Shown here piece by piece: positions 1-7,826 of a stretch of 64,000 nt of DNA (position 1 is the stretch's first letter; each line of letters starts with the position of its first letter). The notes beneath the pieces were generated by a model. That model made no database searches. It saw nothing but the letters and a program-made list of their open reading frames with translations, and was not told the DNA's origin. A program made the position numbers and the translations under genes. Source of the stretch: Spirochaetaceae bacterium (GTDB lineage Bacteria; Spirochaetota; Spirochaetia; Treponematales; Treponemataceae); NCBI GenBank assembly GCA_017416145.1, contig JAFQDD010000001.1, positions 186,001 through 250,000 on the forward strand, in the 5' to 3' direction.

Positions 1-1237
1 CAGCTTGTAGAGCAGTTTCATAAGAATAAACTATTGAATCAGTATCTTCTCTCAATTTTTCTGTTTTTATATCTAATCCAAGATGATTTGATTGTGCATC
101 AAGAATTATAAAACTACCTAGAGGATTTTCTCTCAGTATTTTTCCTTCAGCTAGATATGTATCGAAATCTTTTTTTATTGTGAGTGTTCCAGACACTTTA
201 CAAACTTTTTCTACAGCAGTTGTATGGCTATCACTTGTAAAATCAACATAAAGAATCTTGTTTTTTTCTTTATTTATGGACAATGGATAATTAGAAGTCA
301 TAGTATTTTGAAATTCAGAACCATTGTAATAACAAATCATATCCCCTTCACTTACTTTTGTTCTATCCTTCAAACCCATTATTTTAAGAACATAATTTCC
401 ATCTTTTTCCAAATCAGAAGAATCTAGTCCTAAAATATTTATCGTTTCACCTTGTTTGGAAGGAATATACCCAAAAAAACCATATTCTTCGTCAGACCTT
501 AAACTATACGCAAGAAGTTGTATATCCGGTGGTGTAATGAATGCCAAAGTTAAAACATTGTCAGAGTTTTTCTCTAAATGTGTTTGTAGTTTTGTCATCA
601 ACTGGTTGTGTTCATCAAGATTCTCTTCACCATCAATCTGTCCTGCAACTTGATTGTAGTGTTCTTTTGCTTCCTCATCAGTTGGAATTTCTTTTTCTTC
701 TCCAACTATTTCACTTATTACTTCAGTAGCTCGTGTTTCAAAATCACCAGCTTTAATCAAGGCATCTAGAGTTTCTGTTGTTAATGTTTCTGTATTTAGA
801 TTTTCTGGAATTTTTATTCCAAAATCAGAATCATCTGAATCCAAAGCCATAAACATTTTTACCATATTTAGAGCTTCTTTTGCAGCCTCTGTTGGCTTTC
901 CATCTGCTGTCTTATCTTCAATAGTTGTAGCCCCTGTAAGTGTACAAGGAGTTACAACAGGAGATGCTTCTATTTCTTTTCCAAGTTGTGCATTTCCAAT
1001 TAGAAATTTAACTTTATCACCAGCATTGTATTTGTATGCTCCAGTTTCGTCTGTCACGCCTTTTACGCCAGAACTTGTTTCATAAGCAAGTCCAGCAACT
1101 GGTGCATCAATAAAATATCCAGTATTTTGAACGATTGTGTTTGATGGTCCTTCTGTCTTAGCAGCATTTTCACAGCCGATAAATGTTACACAAAGCAAAG
1201 CTAGTAAAATTAGAATAACTTTGTTGACATTTTTCAT
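1..1237 (-). CDS. Lipoprotein, 3' end cut off by the window edge
   Basis: A reading frame opens at an ATG at 1237 and stays open to base 1 (412 codons, no stop), so only the N-terminal part is present. AGGAGGATG lies just upstream of the ATG and fixes the start. Residues 1-22 form a lipoprotein signal: basic start, hydrophobic LILLALLCVTF, then FIGC, a loose lipobox of the kind spirochaetes accept, with the lipidated Cys near residue 22. Residues ~40-85 (GYFIDAPVAGLAYETSSGVK, then TDETGAYKYNAGD) resemble a repeat seen near the N terminus of many bacterial surface lipoproteins, often called carboxypeptidase-regulatory-like. The rest is acidic and I do not recognise it. It is probably anchored to an outer or periplasmic membrane face; function unknown. 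Its promoter contains a poly-G tract (separate entry). Confidence 0.85.
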   Translation of the reverse strand, partial: MKNVNKVILILLALLCVTFIGCENAAKTEGPSNTIVQNTGYFIDAPVAGLAYETSSGVKGVTDETGAYKYNAGDKVKFLIGNAQLGKEIEASPVVTPCTLTGATTIEDKTADGKPTEAAKEALNMVKMFMALDSDDSDFGIKIPENLNTETLTTETLDALIKAGDFETRATEVISEIVGEEKEIPTDEEAKEHYNQVAGQIDGEENLDEHNQLMTKLQTHLEKNSDNVLTLAFITPPDIQLLAYSLRSDEEYGFFGYIPSKQGETINILGLDSSDLEKDGNYVLKIMGLKDRTKVSEGDMICYYNGSEFQNTMTSNYPLSINKEKNKILYVDFTSDSHTTAVEKVCKVSGTLTIKKDFDTYLAEGKILRENPLGSFIILDAQSNHLGLDIKTEKLREDTDSIVYSYETALQA

Positions 1238-1282
1238 AATTCATCCTCCTATTGTGCCTCTTCACACAATTTACATAGAAAA

Positions 1283-1313
1283 ATTGTACCCCCCCCCCGA
1301 CACATTCTGTCAA
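1283..1313 (-). promoter_or_regulatory. Lipoprotein promoter with G10 in the -35/-10 spacer
   Basis: On the minus strand TTGACA (1313-1308) and TACAAT (1288-1283) flank a 19-base spacer whose last ten bases are all G (plus-strand C at 1289-1298). Transcription would start near 1276, about 38 bases before the ATG at 1237. A second TTGACA lies at 1321-1316. Nineteen bases is longer than the optimal 17, so slippage of the tract would change promoter strength. Confidence 0.7.
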
Positions 1314-1379
1314 GATGTCAAGAACCTATTCTTTCTCTCCCCAATAAACAAAAAATTTCCATATATCAAATTTCTATGT

Positions 1380-1385
1380 TATAAT
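1380..1385 (+). promoter_or_regulatory. Probable -10 box for the cyclase gene
   Basis: TATAAT 43 bases before the chosen ATG at 1429. The best -35 match is TTTCCA (1356-1361) at 18 bases, which is weak. It is the only consensus -10 in the gap. Confidence 0.45.
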
Positions 1386-1428
1386 TTTTATAAAGTTTCT
1401 CTTGCAAATTATTTTTATGGAAGAAAAT

Positions 1429-4224
1429 ATGAAATCTTTATTCAAAACAGAACAAAACAAAATCCGCTGGGATTTAATTTTAGTCCTTGGAATCATTCTC
1501 GTTATTAGCTTTCTTTCTAGTTTGGATTTATTCAAAAAATTAGACTATCGTATTTACGATTTGCTTTTATCAATGAAACCAGCCACAGAAGAAAAATCCG
1601 ACATCGTTATGGTTTCTATAGATAATCAATCTATTGCAGAGCTTGGTTCTTTTCCTTGGTCTCGTGACATTTTGGCGGATTCTATTATCAGAATGCGTGA
1701 ACTTGGTGCAAAAACTGTCGTATTTGATATTGAGTATTTATCGCCTTCTTCTCTGGGGATTGATACGAATGCCAGTGAGTCCTTGCCGGATGATTTTAAC
1801 GCTGTTGCAGATTCTCTTGTTTCTAGTTTGCAAGAGTTGTCAGAGGCAGTTTCCACAGGTCAACTTCCCCTAGAATATTTCCCAGAAATGGCTTCCAGTT
1901 TGAGCAATGATTATATTATTCCAGAAATCTCAAGTCTTTATGAAAATGTTGCATCAAATATTTTCCGTGATAATGACGAGTATTTTGCAAGGGCTTTGCA
2001 TTATTTTGGAAATTCTTGGCTTACACTAAATGTAACAGATATGGATATTGACCCTTCCGAGGAACTTTTAAAAATCGTAAAAGAAAGAATCTTATTTAAC
2101 AATGTTTCTGACCCAAATTATCTTATCAATAAAGAATGTGATCAATATTATCATCGTCAAGGTTTGGAAAAAGGTTTTACCGCTTCTCTCCAATCGTTGC
2201 TAGAACAATCTTCTGGTGCAGGTTTTACCAACGTGGTTTTGGACTCAGACGGTGTTCGTCGGCGGATTAAATTATTTTTTAATAAGGATGAACAATACGC
2301 GGCACAACTAGTTTTTGCTCCAATTCTAAATATTTTAAAGCCAACTAGCATTATCAGAGATGGCTCAAAATTAACTTTGATTGACGCAACTTTCCCAGAC
2401 AATACTGAAAAAGAAACTTTTTCTATTCCCCTTGATGAAGACGGAAATATGCTTATTAACTGGATAAAAAAGGATTTTAATCATAGTTTCCACAATGAGC
2501 CTGTTTTATTTTTGCACGAATTAGACTCTCTTGAAAAAAATATTATTGCATTGTTAAAAGACATCGAAGGTTTTAGGCTTCGAGGTGAAGACGGTTATAT
2601 GCTTCCGTATTATGATGTTTGTGTTTATCTTTTGGAGCAATACAATGCTTGTAAATCTTTAAAAGATTCTTTGCTAAGTGATTTATCTTCTGAATCTCGA
2701 AATGATGTACGTTATGAGGAACTTTTTGCTGCAAGACAACAATTTTTCACCGACTGCAAGGAATTATTAGATTCTTATTATCAAGATGAAATTTTGGATG
2801 TGTTATCTGTGGCTTTTGAAGATGACGCTTCAAGTTTAACATATTATACAAACTGGGTTTCAGAGGTTTTCTCTGCCTTTGCTGACAACTTAAATCTTTA
2901 TAATGAATATTTTACGGATATGAAATCTGTTTACGATGGAGCTTTTTGTATTGTTGGACACACAGCAAGTGCTTCTACAGATTTGGGAACCACTCCTTTT
3001 GAAAATAACTATGCCAATATCGGAACTCACGCCAATGTTTACAACACGATTATGACAAAATCTTTTATCACGCCGATTCCAAATTGGGTTGGCATTTTGT
3101 TGGCAAGTCTTCTTTTGTTTTTTACAACTCTCTTTGCTGGAAACAAAAAGGCTTTTTGGTTCAATGTGTCAAATATTATTTCCACAATAATTATCGCTGT
3201 AATTGGTGTTCTCCCAATGATTTTTTACAATTATTACACTCAAATGGTTGTTCCAATAGCTATTATGCTTTTTGGATATATTGGTACGACTATTTTGCGA
3301 TTTGTAAATTCTGAAAAAGATAAAACTTTCTTGCGTCATGCTTTTTCAACTTTCCTTTCTGAAGATGTGGTTGACGTTCTTGTAAAAAATCCAAAGCTTC
3401 TAAAACTTGGTGGCGAAGAAAGAAATGTTACGGCTATTTTCACTGATATAAAAGGCTTTTCAACTTTCTCAGAAAAAGTAACTCCAACTCAATTAGTTTC
3501 TTTTTTAAATAAATATCTAACATTGCTTTCTGATATCATTTTGGAAAATCGTGGCACTATCGACAAATACGAAGGCGATGCTATTATTGCTTTCTTTGGT
3601 GCTCCGATTTCTTCTGATGAACACGCTTGGCAAGCTTGTATTTCTGCGGTGCGAATGAAACAGGCTGAAAAAGAGTTTAACAAAGAAATGTTAGCTGCTG
3701 GTCTTATTCCTTCTGAAATCAACACTCGTATCGGTATAAATACTGGAAATATGGTTGTTGGAAATATGGGTACCGACCAAAAAATGAACTACACAATGAT
3801 GGGAAACAATGTAAACCTTGCAGCCCGTTTAGAAGGTGTAAACAAAGTTTACAAATCTTGGATTTTGATTTCAGAAGCCACTTGGAATGAGGCAAATGCT
3901 GGAAATCATAAGGATATTTTACTTGCTCGTCGTCTGGATAAAGTTCGGGTTGTGGGAATCAGTACTCCAGTTCAGCTTTACAACATTTTAGGTGTAAAAG
4001 CCGAGCTACCAAAGGAAGCTCATGCATCTGTAAAACTTTTCCAAGATGGAATGGAGCTTTATTATCAAAAAGATTTTGTAAACGCTGCAAAATTATTTGT
4101 TGCGGCACAAAAATTATACCCAGAAGACGAAACTCCAAGCGTTTTTGTGGATAGATGTAAACAATTTCACAAATCTGGTGTTCCTGAAAACTGGGATGGC
4201 GTTGTAAATTTAACAAGCAAATAA
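1429..4224 (+). CDS. CHASE2-domain class III adenylate/guanylate cyclase
   Basis: Membrane-bound nucleotide cyclase of 931 residues, expected to make cAMP (or cGMP) from the triphosphate in the cytoplasm. I start it at 1429 because GGAAG lies five bases upstream; earlier in-frame TTG and ATG codons lack this. An N-terminal membrane segment (ILVLGIILVISFLSSLDLF) is followed by a long extracytoplasmic CHASE2-like sensor with the typical IVMVSIDNQSIAELGSFPW start, then two or three membrane segments from about residue 552, then the catalytic domain from about 665. FTDIKGFS and YEGDAI supply the metal aspartates and NLAARLE the transition-state Asn and Arg. The usual GD before that motif is GN here, so substrate preference is uncertain. 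The C-terminal ~50 residues look like a single TPR. The next gene starts 24 bases downstream with no terminator, so the cyclase is probably the first gene of the hydrogenase operon. Confidence 0.93.
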   Translation: MKSLFKTEQNKIRWDLILVLGIILVISFLSSLDLFKKLDYRIYDLLLSMKPATEEKSDIVMVSIDNQSIAELGSFPWSRDILADSIIRMRELGAKTVVFDIEYLSPSSLGIDTNASESLPDDFNAVADSLVSSLQELSEAVSTGQLPLEYFPEMASSLSNDYIIPEISSLYENVASNIFRDNDEYFARALHYFGNSWLTLNVTDMDIDPSEELLKIVKERILFNNVSDPNYLINKECDQYYHRQGLEKGFTASLQSLLEQSSGAGFTNVVLDSDGVRRRIKLFFNKDEQYAAQLVFAPILNILKPTSIIRDGSKLTLIDATFPDNTEKETFSIPLDEDGNMLINWIKKDFNHSFHNEPVLFLHELDSLEKNIIALLKDIEGFRLRGEDGYMLPYYDVCVYLLEQYNACKSLKDSLLSDLSSESRNDVRYEELFAARQQFFTDCKELLDSYYQDEILDVLSVAFEDDASSLTYYTNWVSEVFSAFADNLNLYNEYFTDMKSVYDGAFCIVGHTASASTDLGTTPFENNYANIGTHANVYNTIMTKSFITPIPNWVGILLASLLLFFTTLFAGNKKAFWFNVSNIISTIIIAVIGVLPMIFYNYYTQMVVPIAIMLFGYIGTTILRFVNSEKDKTFLRHAFSTFLSEDVVDVLVKNPKLLKLGGEERNVTAIFTDIKGFSTFSEKVTPTQLVSFLNKYLTLLSDIILENRGTIDKYEGDAIIAFFGAPISSDEHAWQACISAVRMKQAEKEFNKEMLAAGLIPSEINTRIGINTGNMVVGNMGTDQKMNYTMMGNNVNLAARLEGVNKVYKSWILISEATWNEANAGNHKDILLARRLDKVRVVGISTPVQLYNILGVKAELPKEAHASVKLFQDGMELYYQKDFVNAAKLFVAAQKLYPEDETPSVFVDRCKQFHKSGVPENWDGVVNLTSK

Positions 4225-4248
4225 TCAAATCAATTTTTCGGAGGATTT

Positions 4249-4488
4249 ATGGATATCATAACTGTATGTATGGGAAGTTCTTGTTTTAGTAGAGGAAACT
4301 CTAGCAATGCTGAGTTGATTCAACTTTTCATCAAAGAAAACAATTTGGAAGACAGAGTAAGGGTTACAGGTTGTCTTTGCGAAGGAGAATGTAAAAGTGG
4401 TCCAAATATTAAGATAAATGGTAAACTTTTTACAGATGTTTCTCCAGAGGGCTTAGAAATTTTACTTAGACACGAACTAGGTTTATAA
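4249..4488 (+). CDS. Small thioredoxin-like [2Fe-2S] ferredoxin (NuoE-like), first copy
   Basis: Seventy-nine residues with four cysteines spaced as in the C-terminal half of NuoE/HydC: CMGSSC near the start, then CLCEGEC about 40 residues later. This would bind one [2Fe-2S] cluster and pass electrons to or from a partner. It has no signal or membrane segment. GGAGG sits seven bases before the ATG. The next gene, a sensory hydrogenase, follows after 20 bases, so that is the likely partner. A second protein of the same type is at 7569. Confidence 0.85.
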   Translation: MDIITVCMGSSCFSRGNSSNAELIQLFIKENNLEDRVRVTGCLCEGECKSGPNIKINGKLFTDVSPEGLEILLRHELGL

Positions 4489-4508
4489 TATTTATCAAGG
4501 ATGATTTT

Positions 4509-6308
4509 ATGAACTTTTTATACCCAATTTTTACAGAGCAAACAGAATGTCAAGATTGTTACAAATGTGTTAGACATTGTCCCTGCAAAGCTATTCGAGT
4601 GGAAAACGGACATGCAACAGTTGTTCCAGAACTTTGTGTCCTTTGTGGTCGCTGTGTTATAGATTGTCCAGCTCATGCAAAACACGTGAGGGACGATTTA
4701 ACAAAAACTAAAAAACTTTTTGAAGTTAGCCACAAGGTTTTTGTTTCTCTAGCACCATCTTTTGCTTCAGAATTTGCAGATTATTCTATAGAAGAACTTT
4801 GTGCAGCTCTAAAACTTCTCGGATTTTATGGGATTTCAGAAACGGCCATTGGAGCAGATATTGTTTCAAATGAAATGGCAAAACGTCTTAACCAAGCTGT
4901 AACTTCTATTGATTCTTCACTAAAATCAAAATTATTCTTGTCCTCTGCTTGTCCTGCTGCTGTTGAGTACATAAAGCATAAACTTCCACAATTTGCTGAG
5001 TGCATTTCTGATTGTGCTTCTCCACTTTTAGCTCACGCTAGATTCATAAAATCTACTTACGGAGAAGATTCTCGCATTGTTTTTGTCGGTCCTTGTATCG
5101 CAAAAAAACGAGAAGCTGATGTTTTCCCAGAAATCGATGTAGCAATTAGTTTCACAGATTTACGAAAATGGCTTGTTGATTCAGATTTATCACCAAAAAG
5201 CAAAAAAATTGCCAAAGCATTAAGCGATTCTCCAAATGCTTTTGGATTTCTACCAGAAAAAGCTGGAAAAGGCTCTTTATATCCTCTTGATGGTGGTATG
5301 TGTTCTTCTATCAAAAAATATGAATCTGAAAATCCAAACTTATCCAATATCCGTATGGTGGCAGTTTCCGGTATCGACCAGATTACATCCGTTTTAAAAG
5401 GGATTTCATCTGAAACTTTAACAGAACCGCTTTTTATTGAATTTTTGTCTTGTTCTGGTGGTTGCGTAAATGGTCCTGGAACTTCTGTTTCTGGCTCCAC
5501 TGCCCTAAAACAGCTTTCCGTTGTTGATTATGCAAATAATGCTTCAAATACTGGAAATAAGGACATTTTAGACAAAAAACTTGATTTAGTTGCAAAAATA
5601 CAAATCGACAAAACTTTTTCTAGCAATCACTCTGAAGAGGAAATCCGAAAAGCTCTTCGTAGTGTAGGTAAATTTTCCACAGCTGACGAATTAAACTGTT
5701 CTTGTTGTGGATATGACACCTGTCGAGATTTCGCTTGTGCAATGCTTGATAAACGTGCTGAAAAAACTATGTGTCTTTCATATATGCGAAAACTTGCTCA
5801 GAAAAAAGCCAACGGACTTATTCAAGCAATTCCAAGTGGAGTTGTAATTGCAGACCGAAACTTAAACATTGTAGAGTGTAATAAAAACTTTGCAAAACTT
5901 ATGGGTCCTGAAATCGAAGAAATGTACAACGCTCTTCCAGGTCTTGAAGGTGCAGATTTGTCAAAAATTACAGCTTTATCTCGATTTTTTGCAGATGTTC
6001 TTGATATTAACGGACCAAATCTTATTGAAAGAGAAGTCCGAGATGGCAAAAAGATTTTCCACGTGTCAGTTTTTGAGATTGGAAAGGATGATTGTGTTGG
6101 TGGCGTAATCGAAGATATCACAGCTCCACAAGTTCAGAGAAACAGAATTATTAGTCAGGCGAAAAAGGTTATTGATAAAAATCTTTCTGTTGTACAAAAG
6201 ATTGCCTTTTTGCTTGGAGAAAATGCGGCGGAAACTGAATCTATGTTAAATTCTATCATAGAATCTTTTGCAAATTCTGAAAATGAACCAGACCCTTACG
6301 ACAGGTAA
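4509..6308 (+). CDS. Sensory-type [FeFe] hydrogenase with PAS domain (HydS-like)
   Basis: 599 residues. Domains in order: two [4Fe-4S] ferredoxin motifs (Cys at ~14-53), the H-cluster domain (~75-335), a further Fe-S domain rich in Cys (397-422) and a PAS domain (~436-550). The three H-cluster motifs are present in variant form: SSACPA at 145-150, GPCIAK at 194-199 and FLSCSGGCVNGP at 312-323. In catalytic enzymes the first reads TSCCP, and the first Cys relays protons; here it is Ala147, while the cluster ligand Cys148 is kept. The same Cys-to-Ala change is known in putative sensory [FeFe] hydrogenases such as Thermotoga maritima HydS. With the C-terminal PAS domain and the phosphatase gene next door (5-base gap), a hydrogen or redox sensor is more likely than a bulk H2 producer. 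Cytoplasmic. AAGGATGA precedes the ATG. Confidence 0.88.
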   Translation: MNFLYPIFTEQTECQDCYKCVRHCPCKAIRVENGHATVVPELCVLCGRCVIDCPAHAKHVRDDLTKTKKLFEVSHKVFVSLAPSFASEFADYSIEELCAALKLLGFYGISETAIGADIVSNEMAKRLNQAVTSIDSSLKSKLFLSSACPAAVEYIKHKLPQFAECISDCASPLLAHARFIKSTYGEDSRIVFVGPCIAKKREADVFPEIDVAISFTDLRKWLVDSDLSPKSKKIAKALSDSPNAFGFLPEKAGKGSLYPLDGGMCSSIKKYESENPNLSNIRMVAVSGIDQITSVLKGISSETLTEPLFIEFLSCSGGCVNGPGTSVSGSTALKQLSVVDYANNASNTGNKDILDKKLDLVAKIQIDKTFSSNHSEEEIRKALRSVGKFSTADELNCSCCGYDTCRDFACAMLDKRAEKTMCLSYMRKLAQKKANGLIQAIPSGVVIADRNLNIVECNKNFAKLMGPEIEEMYNALPGLEGADLSKITALSRFFADVLDINGPNLIEREVRDGKKIFHVSVFEIGKDDCVGGVIEDITAPQVQRNRIISQAKKVIDKNLSVVQKIAFLLGENAAETESMLNSIIESFANSENEPDPYDR

Positions 6309-6313
6309 CAATT

Positions 6314-7510
6314 ATGGAAAATACCTTTATCGAAGTTGGCCATTATCAATTATGCAAATACAATATGCACGTGGAAGGGGATGTTTTTCTTTCTCAGAAA
6401 AATCCTAGTGATGGGCGAGTTATCACAGCTTTGTCTGACGGTCTTGGTTCTGGAATCAAGGCTGGTGTTTTGGCAACTTTAACAGCCACAATGGCAACTC
6501 GTTTTATCGCAATGGATATTCCCATAAAACGAGCAGCCGAAATCATTATGAACACGCTTCCAGTTTGTAAAGAGCGGGGCATTAGTTACGCAACTTTTAC
6601 GCTGGTAGATATTGAACCTTCTGCCGCTGTTAGAATTATGGAATACGACAACCCGCCTTATATTCTAGTTCGCCAAAACACTGTTGTAGAACCAATTAAA
6701 GAAATGACAGAACTTGTTCGCAAAAACAAGAAAACCGCTCCTCGCCGAGAATCAATTCTACAATATTCTCGCTATGATGCTCGACCTGGTGATAGACTGA
6801 TTTTCTTTTCTGACGGTGTTACTCAAAGTGGTATGGGAAGTATGGTTTTTCCTTTTGGCTGGGGATTTGAAAATGTTCAAACCTTTGTGCTACAATGTAT
6901 AGAAGAAAATCCAAACATTAGTGCTAGGGAATTGGCTAGAAAAGTTGTTCAACAAGCTTCTTCTTTCGACGGTTTTAGTCCAAAAGATGATATTACCTGT
7001 GGAGTGATTTATTTTAGAAATCCTCGGGATATGCTTGTGGTAACTGGTCCTCCTGTTCTAAAGGAAAATGACAAGGTTGTGGCTCAACTTTTTGACAGTT
7101 TTGACGGCAGAAAAATTGTTTGTGGTGGTACAACGGCAAATATTCTAAGTCGTGAGTTAAATCGCAAAATCAACGTAATATTAAAAGATATTGACCCTGT
7201 AGTTCCTCCTATTTCAGAAATGGAAGGTGCGGATATGGTAACTGAGGGAATTATCACTATGGGAAAAGTTTCTGAAATTCTTGAAAATGGGGGCAATACT
7301 GACAAAATGAAAAGAAATGCTGCCACAAGAATGGTGGAAATGTTCCTTGATTCTGACCGAATTCACTTTGCCGTTGGAACAAAAATCAATGAAGCTCACC
7401 AAGACCCAAATATGCCTGTGGAACTTGAGATTCGCCGTAATATCGTAAAAAAAATTGCTTCTTTGTTGCAAGATAAATATCTTAAAGAAGTACATATTCA
7501 ATATTTTTAA
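6314..7510 (+). CDS. SpoIIE/PPM-type serine/threonine phosphatase with extra C-terminal domain
   Basis: 398 residues. The N-terminal ~235 residues form a PPM/SpoIIE phosphatase domain: ALSDGLGSGIKAG, LIFFSDGVTQSG and DDITCGVIYF carry the metal-binding aspartates. From ~240 to the end is a domain I do not recognise by name, with a Gly-Thr-rich stretch (IVCGGTTANILSREL) and a C-terminal ILENGG/DSDRIHFAVG region. No membrane segment. Its position five bases after the sensory hydrogenase matches clusters in which HydS-type hydrogenases are encoded with a phosphatase, so it is the probable output module, dephosphorylating an unknown target when the sensor changes state. The target is not in this window as far as I can see. 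Confidence 0.85.
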   Translation: MENTFIEVGHYQLCKYNMHVEGDVFLSQKNPSDGRVITALSDGLGSGIKAGVLATLTATMATRFIAMDIPIKRAAEIIMNTLPVCKERGISYATFTLVDIEPSAAVRIMEYDNPPYILVRQNTVVEPIKEMTELVRKNKKTAPRRESILQYSRYDARPGDRLIFFSDGVTQSGMGSMVFPFGWGFENVQTFVLQCIEENPNISARELARKVVQQASSFDGFSPKDDITCGVIYFRNPRDMLVVTGPPVLKENDKVVAQLFDSFDGRKIVCGGTTANILSRELNRKINVILKDIDPVVPPISEMEGADMVTEGIITMGKVSEILENGGNTDKMKRNAATRMVEMFLDSDRIHFAVGTKINEAHQDPNMPVELEIRRNIVKKIASLLQDKYLKEVHIQYF

Positions 7511-7517
7511 AAAAAAG

Positions 7518-7537
7518 CTTTGCATTATTTTGCAAAG
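7518..7537 (+). other. Intercistronic hairpin, possible attenuator or processing site
   Basis: CTTTGCA (7518-7524) and TGCAAAG (7531-7537) pair around a six-base loop, eight bases after the phosphatase stop. A T5 run follows only after eight more bases, so it is not a clean terminator. It may separate expression of the sensor half from the catalytic half of the cluster. Confidence 0.4.
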
Positions 7538-7568
7538 TATTCAACTTTTTTCTGAAAGGTGGTATTAT

Positions 7569-7826
7569 ATGAAAAAAATAAAGGTTTCTATTTGTACTGG
7601 AACAACTTGCTATGTAATGGGAGCTTCTGAGCTTTTGTTATTGGAAGAATTGTTGCCTGAAGAATTAAAAGATAAAGTAGAAATCGAAGGCGTCACTTGC
7701 CTAGAAAAATGCAAAAGCACAGGAATTGGAAATGCAAAAGCTCCATTTGTTTTGGTAGATGGTGAGCTGGTATCTTCTGCAACTGTGCAATCAGTAATCG
7801 CTAAAATAGAGGAAAAGAATGCTTAA
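7569..7826 (+). CDS. Small thioredoxin-like [2Fe-2S] ferredoxin (NuoE-like), second copy
   Basis: Eighty-five residues. The frame is open upstream to 7455, but AAGGTGG (7556-7562) sits six bases before the ATG at 7569, and the protein then begins MKKIKVSICTGTTCYVMGAS, matching the family start. Cysteines: CTGTTC near the N terminus and CLEKC about 38 residues later, ligands for one [2Fe-2S] cluster. It overlaps the following hydrogenase gene by eight bases, which implies translational coupling and a 1:1 partner role, probably passing electrons between a pyridine nucleotide or ferredoxin donor and the hydrogenase. No flavin subunit is encoded nearby. Confidence 0.85.
   Translation: MKKIKVSICTGTTCYVMGASELLLLEELLPEELKDKVEIEGVTCLEKCKSTGIGNAKAPFVLVDGELVSSATVQSVIAKIEEKNA

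Noticed and set aside
1137-1508. Plus-strand 123-residue frame across the lipoprotein promoter
   Set aside because: It crosses the poly-C tract and the promoter boxes, has no ribosome site and no protein-like composition.
5057-5500. 147-residue frame antisense to the HydS gene
   Set aside because: It lies wholly within a clear gene on the other strand; length is explained by the codon bias of that gene.
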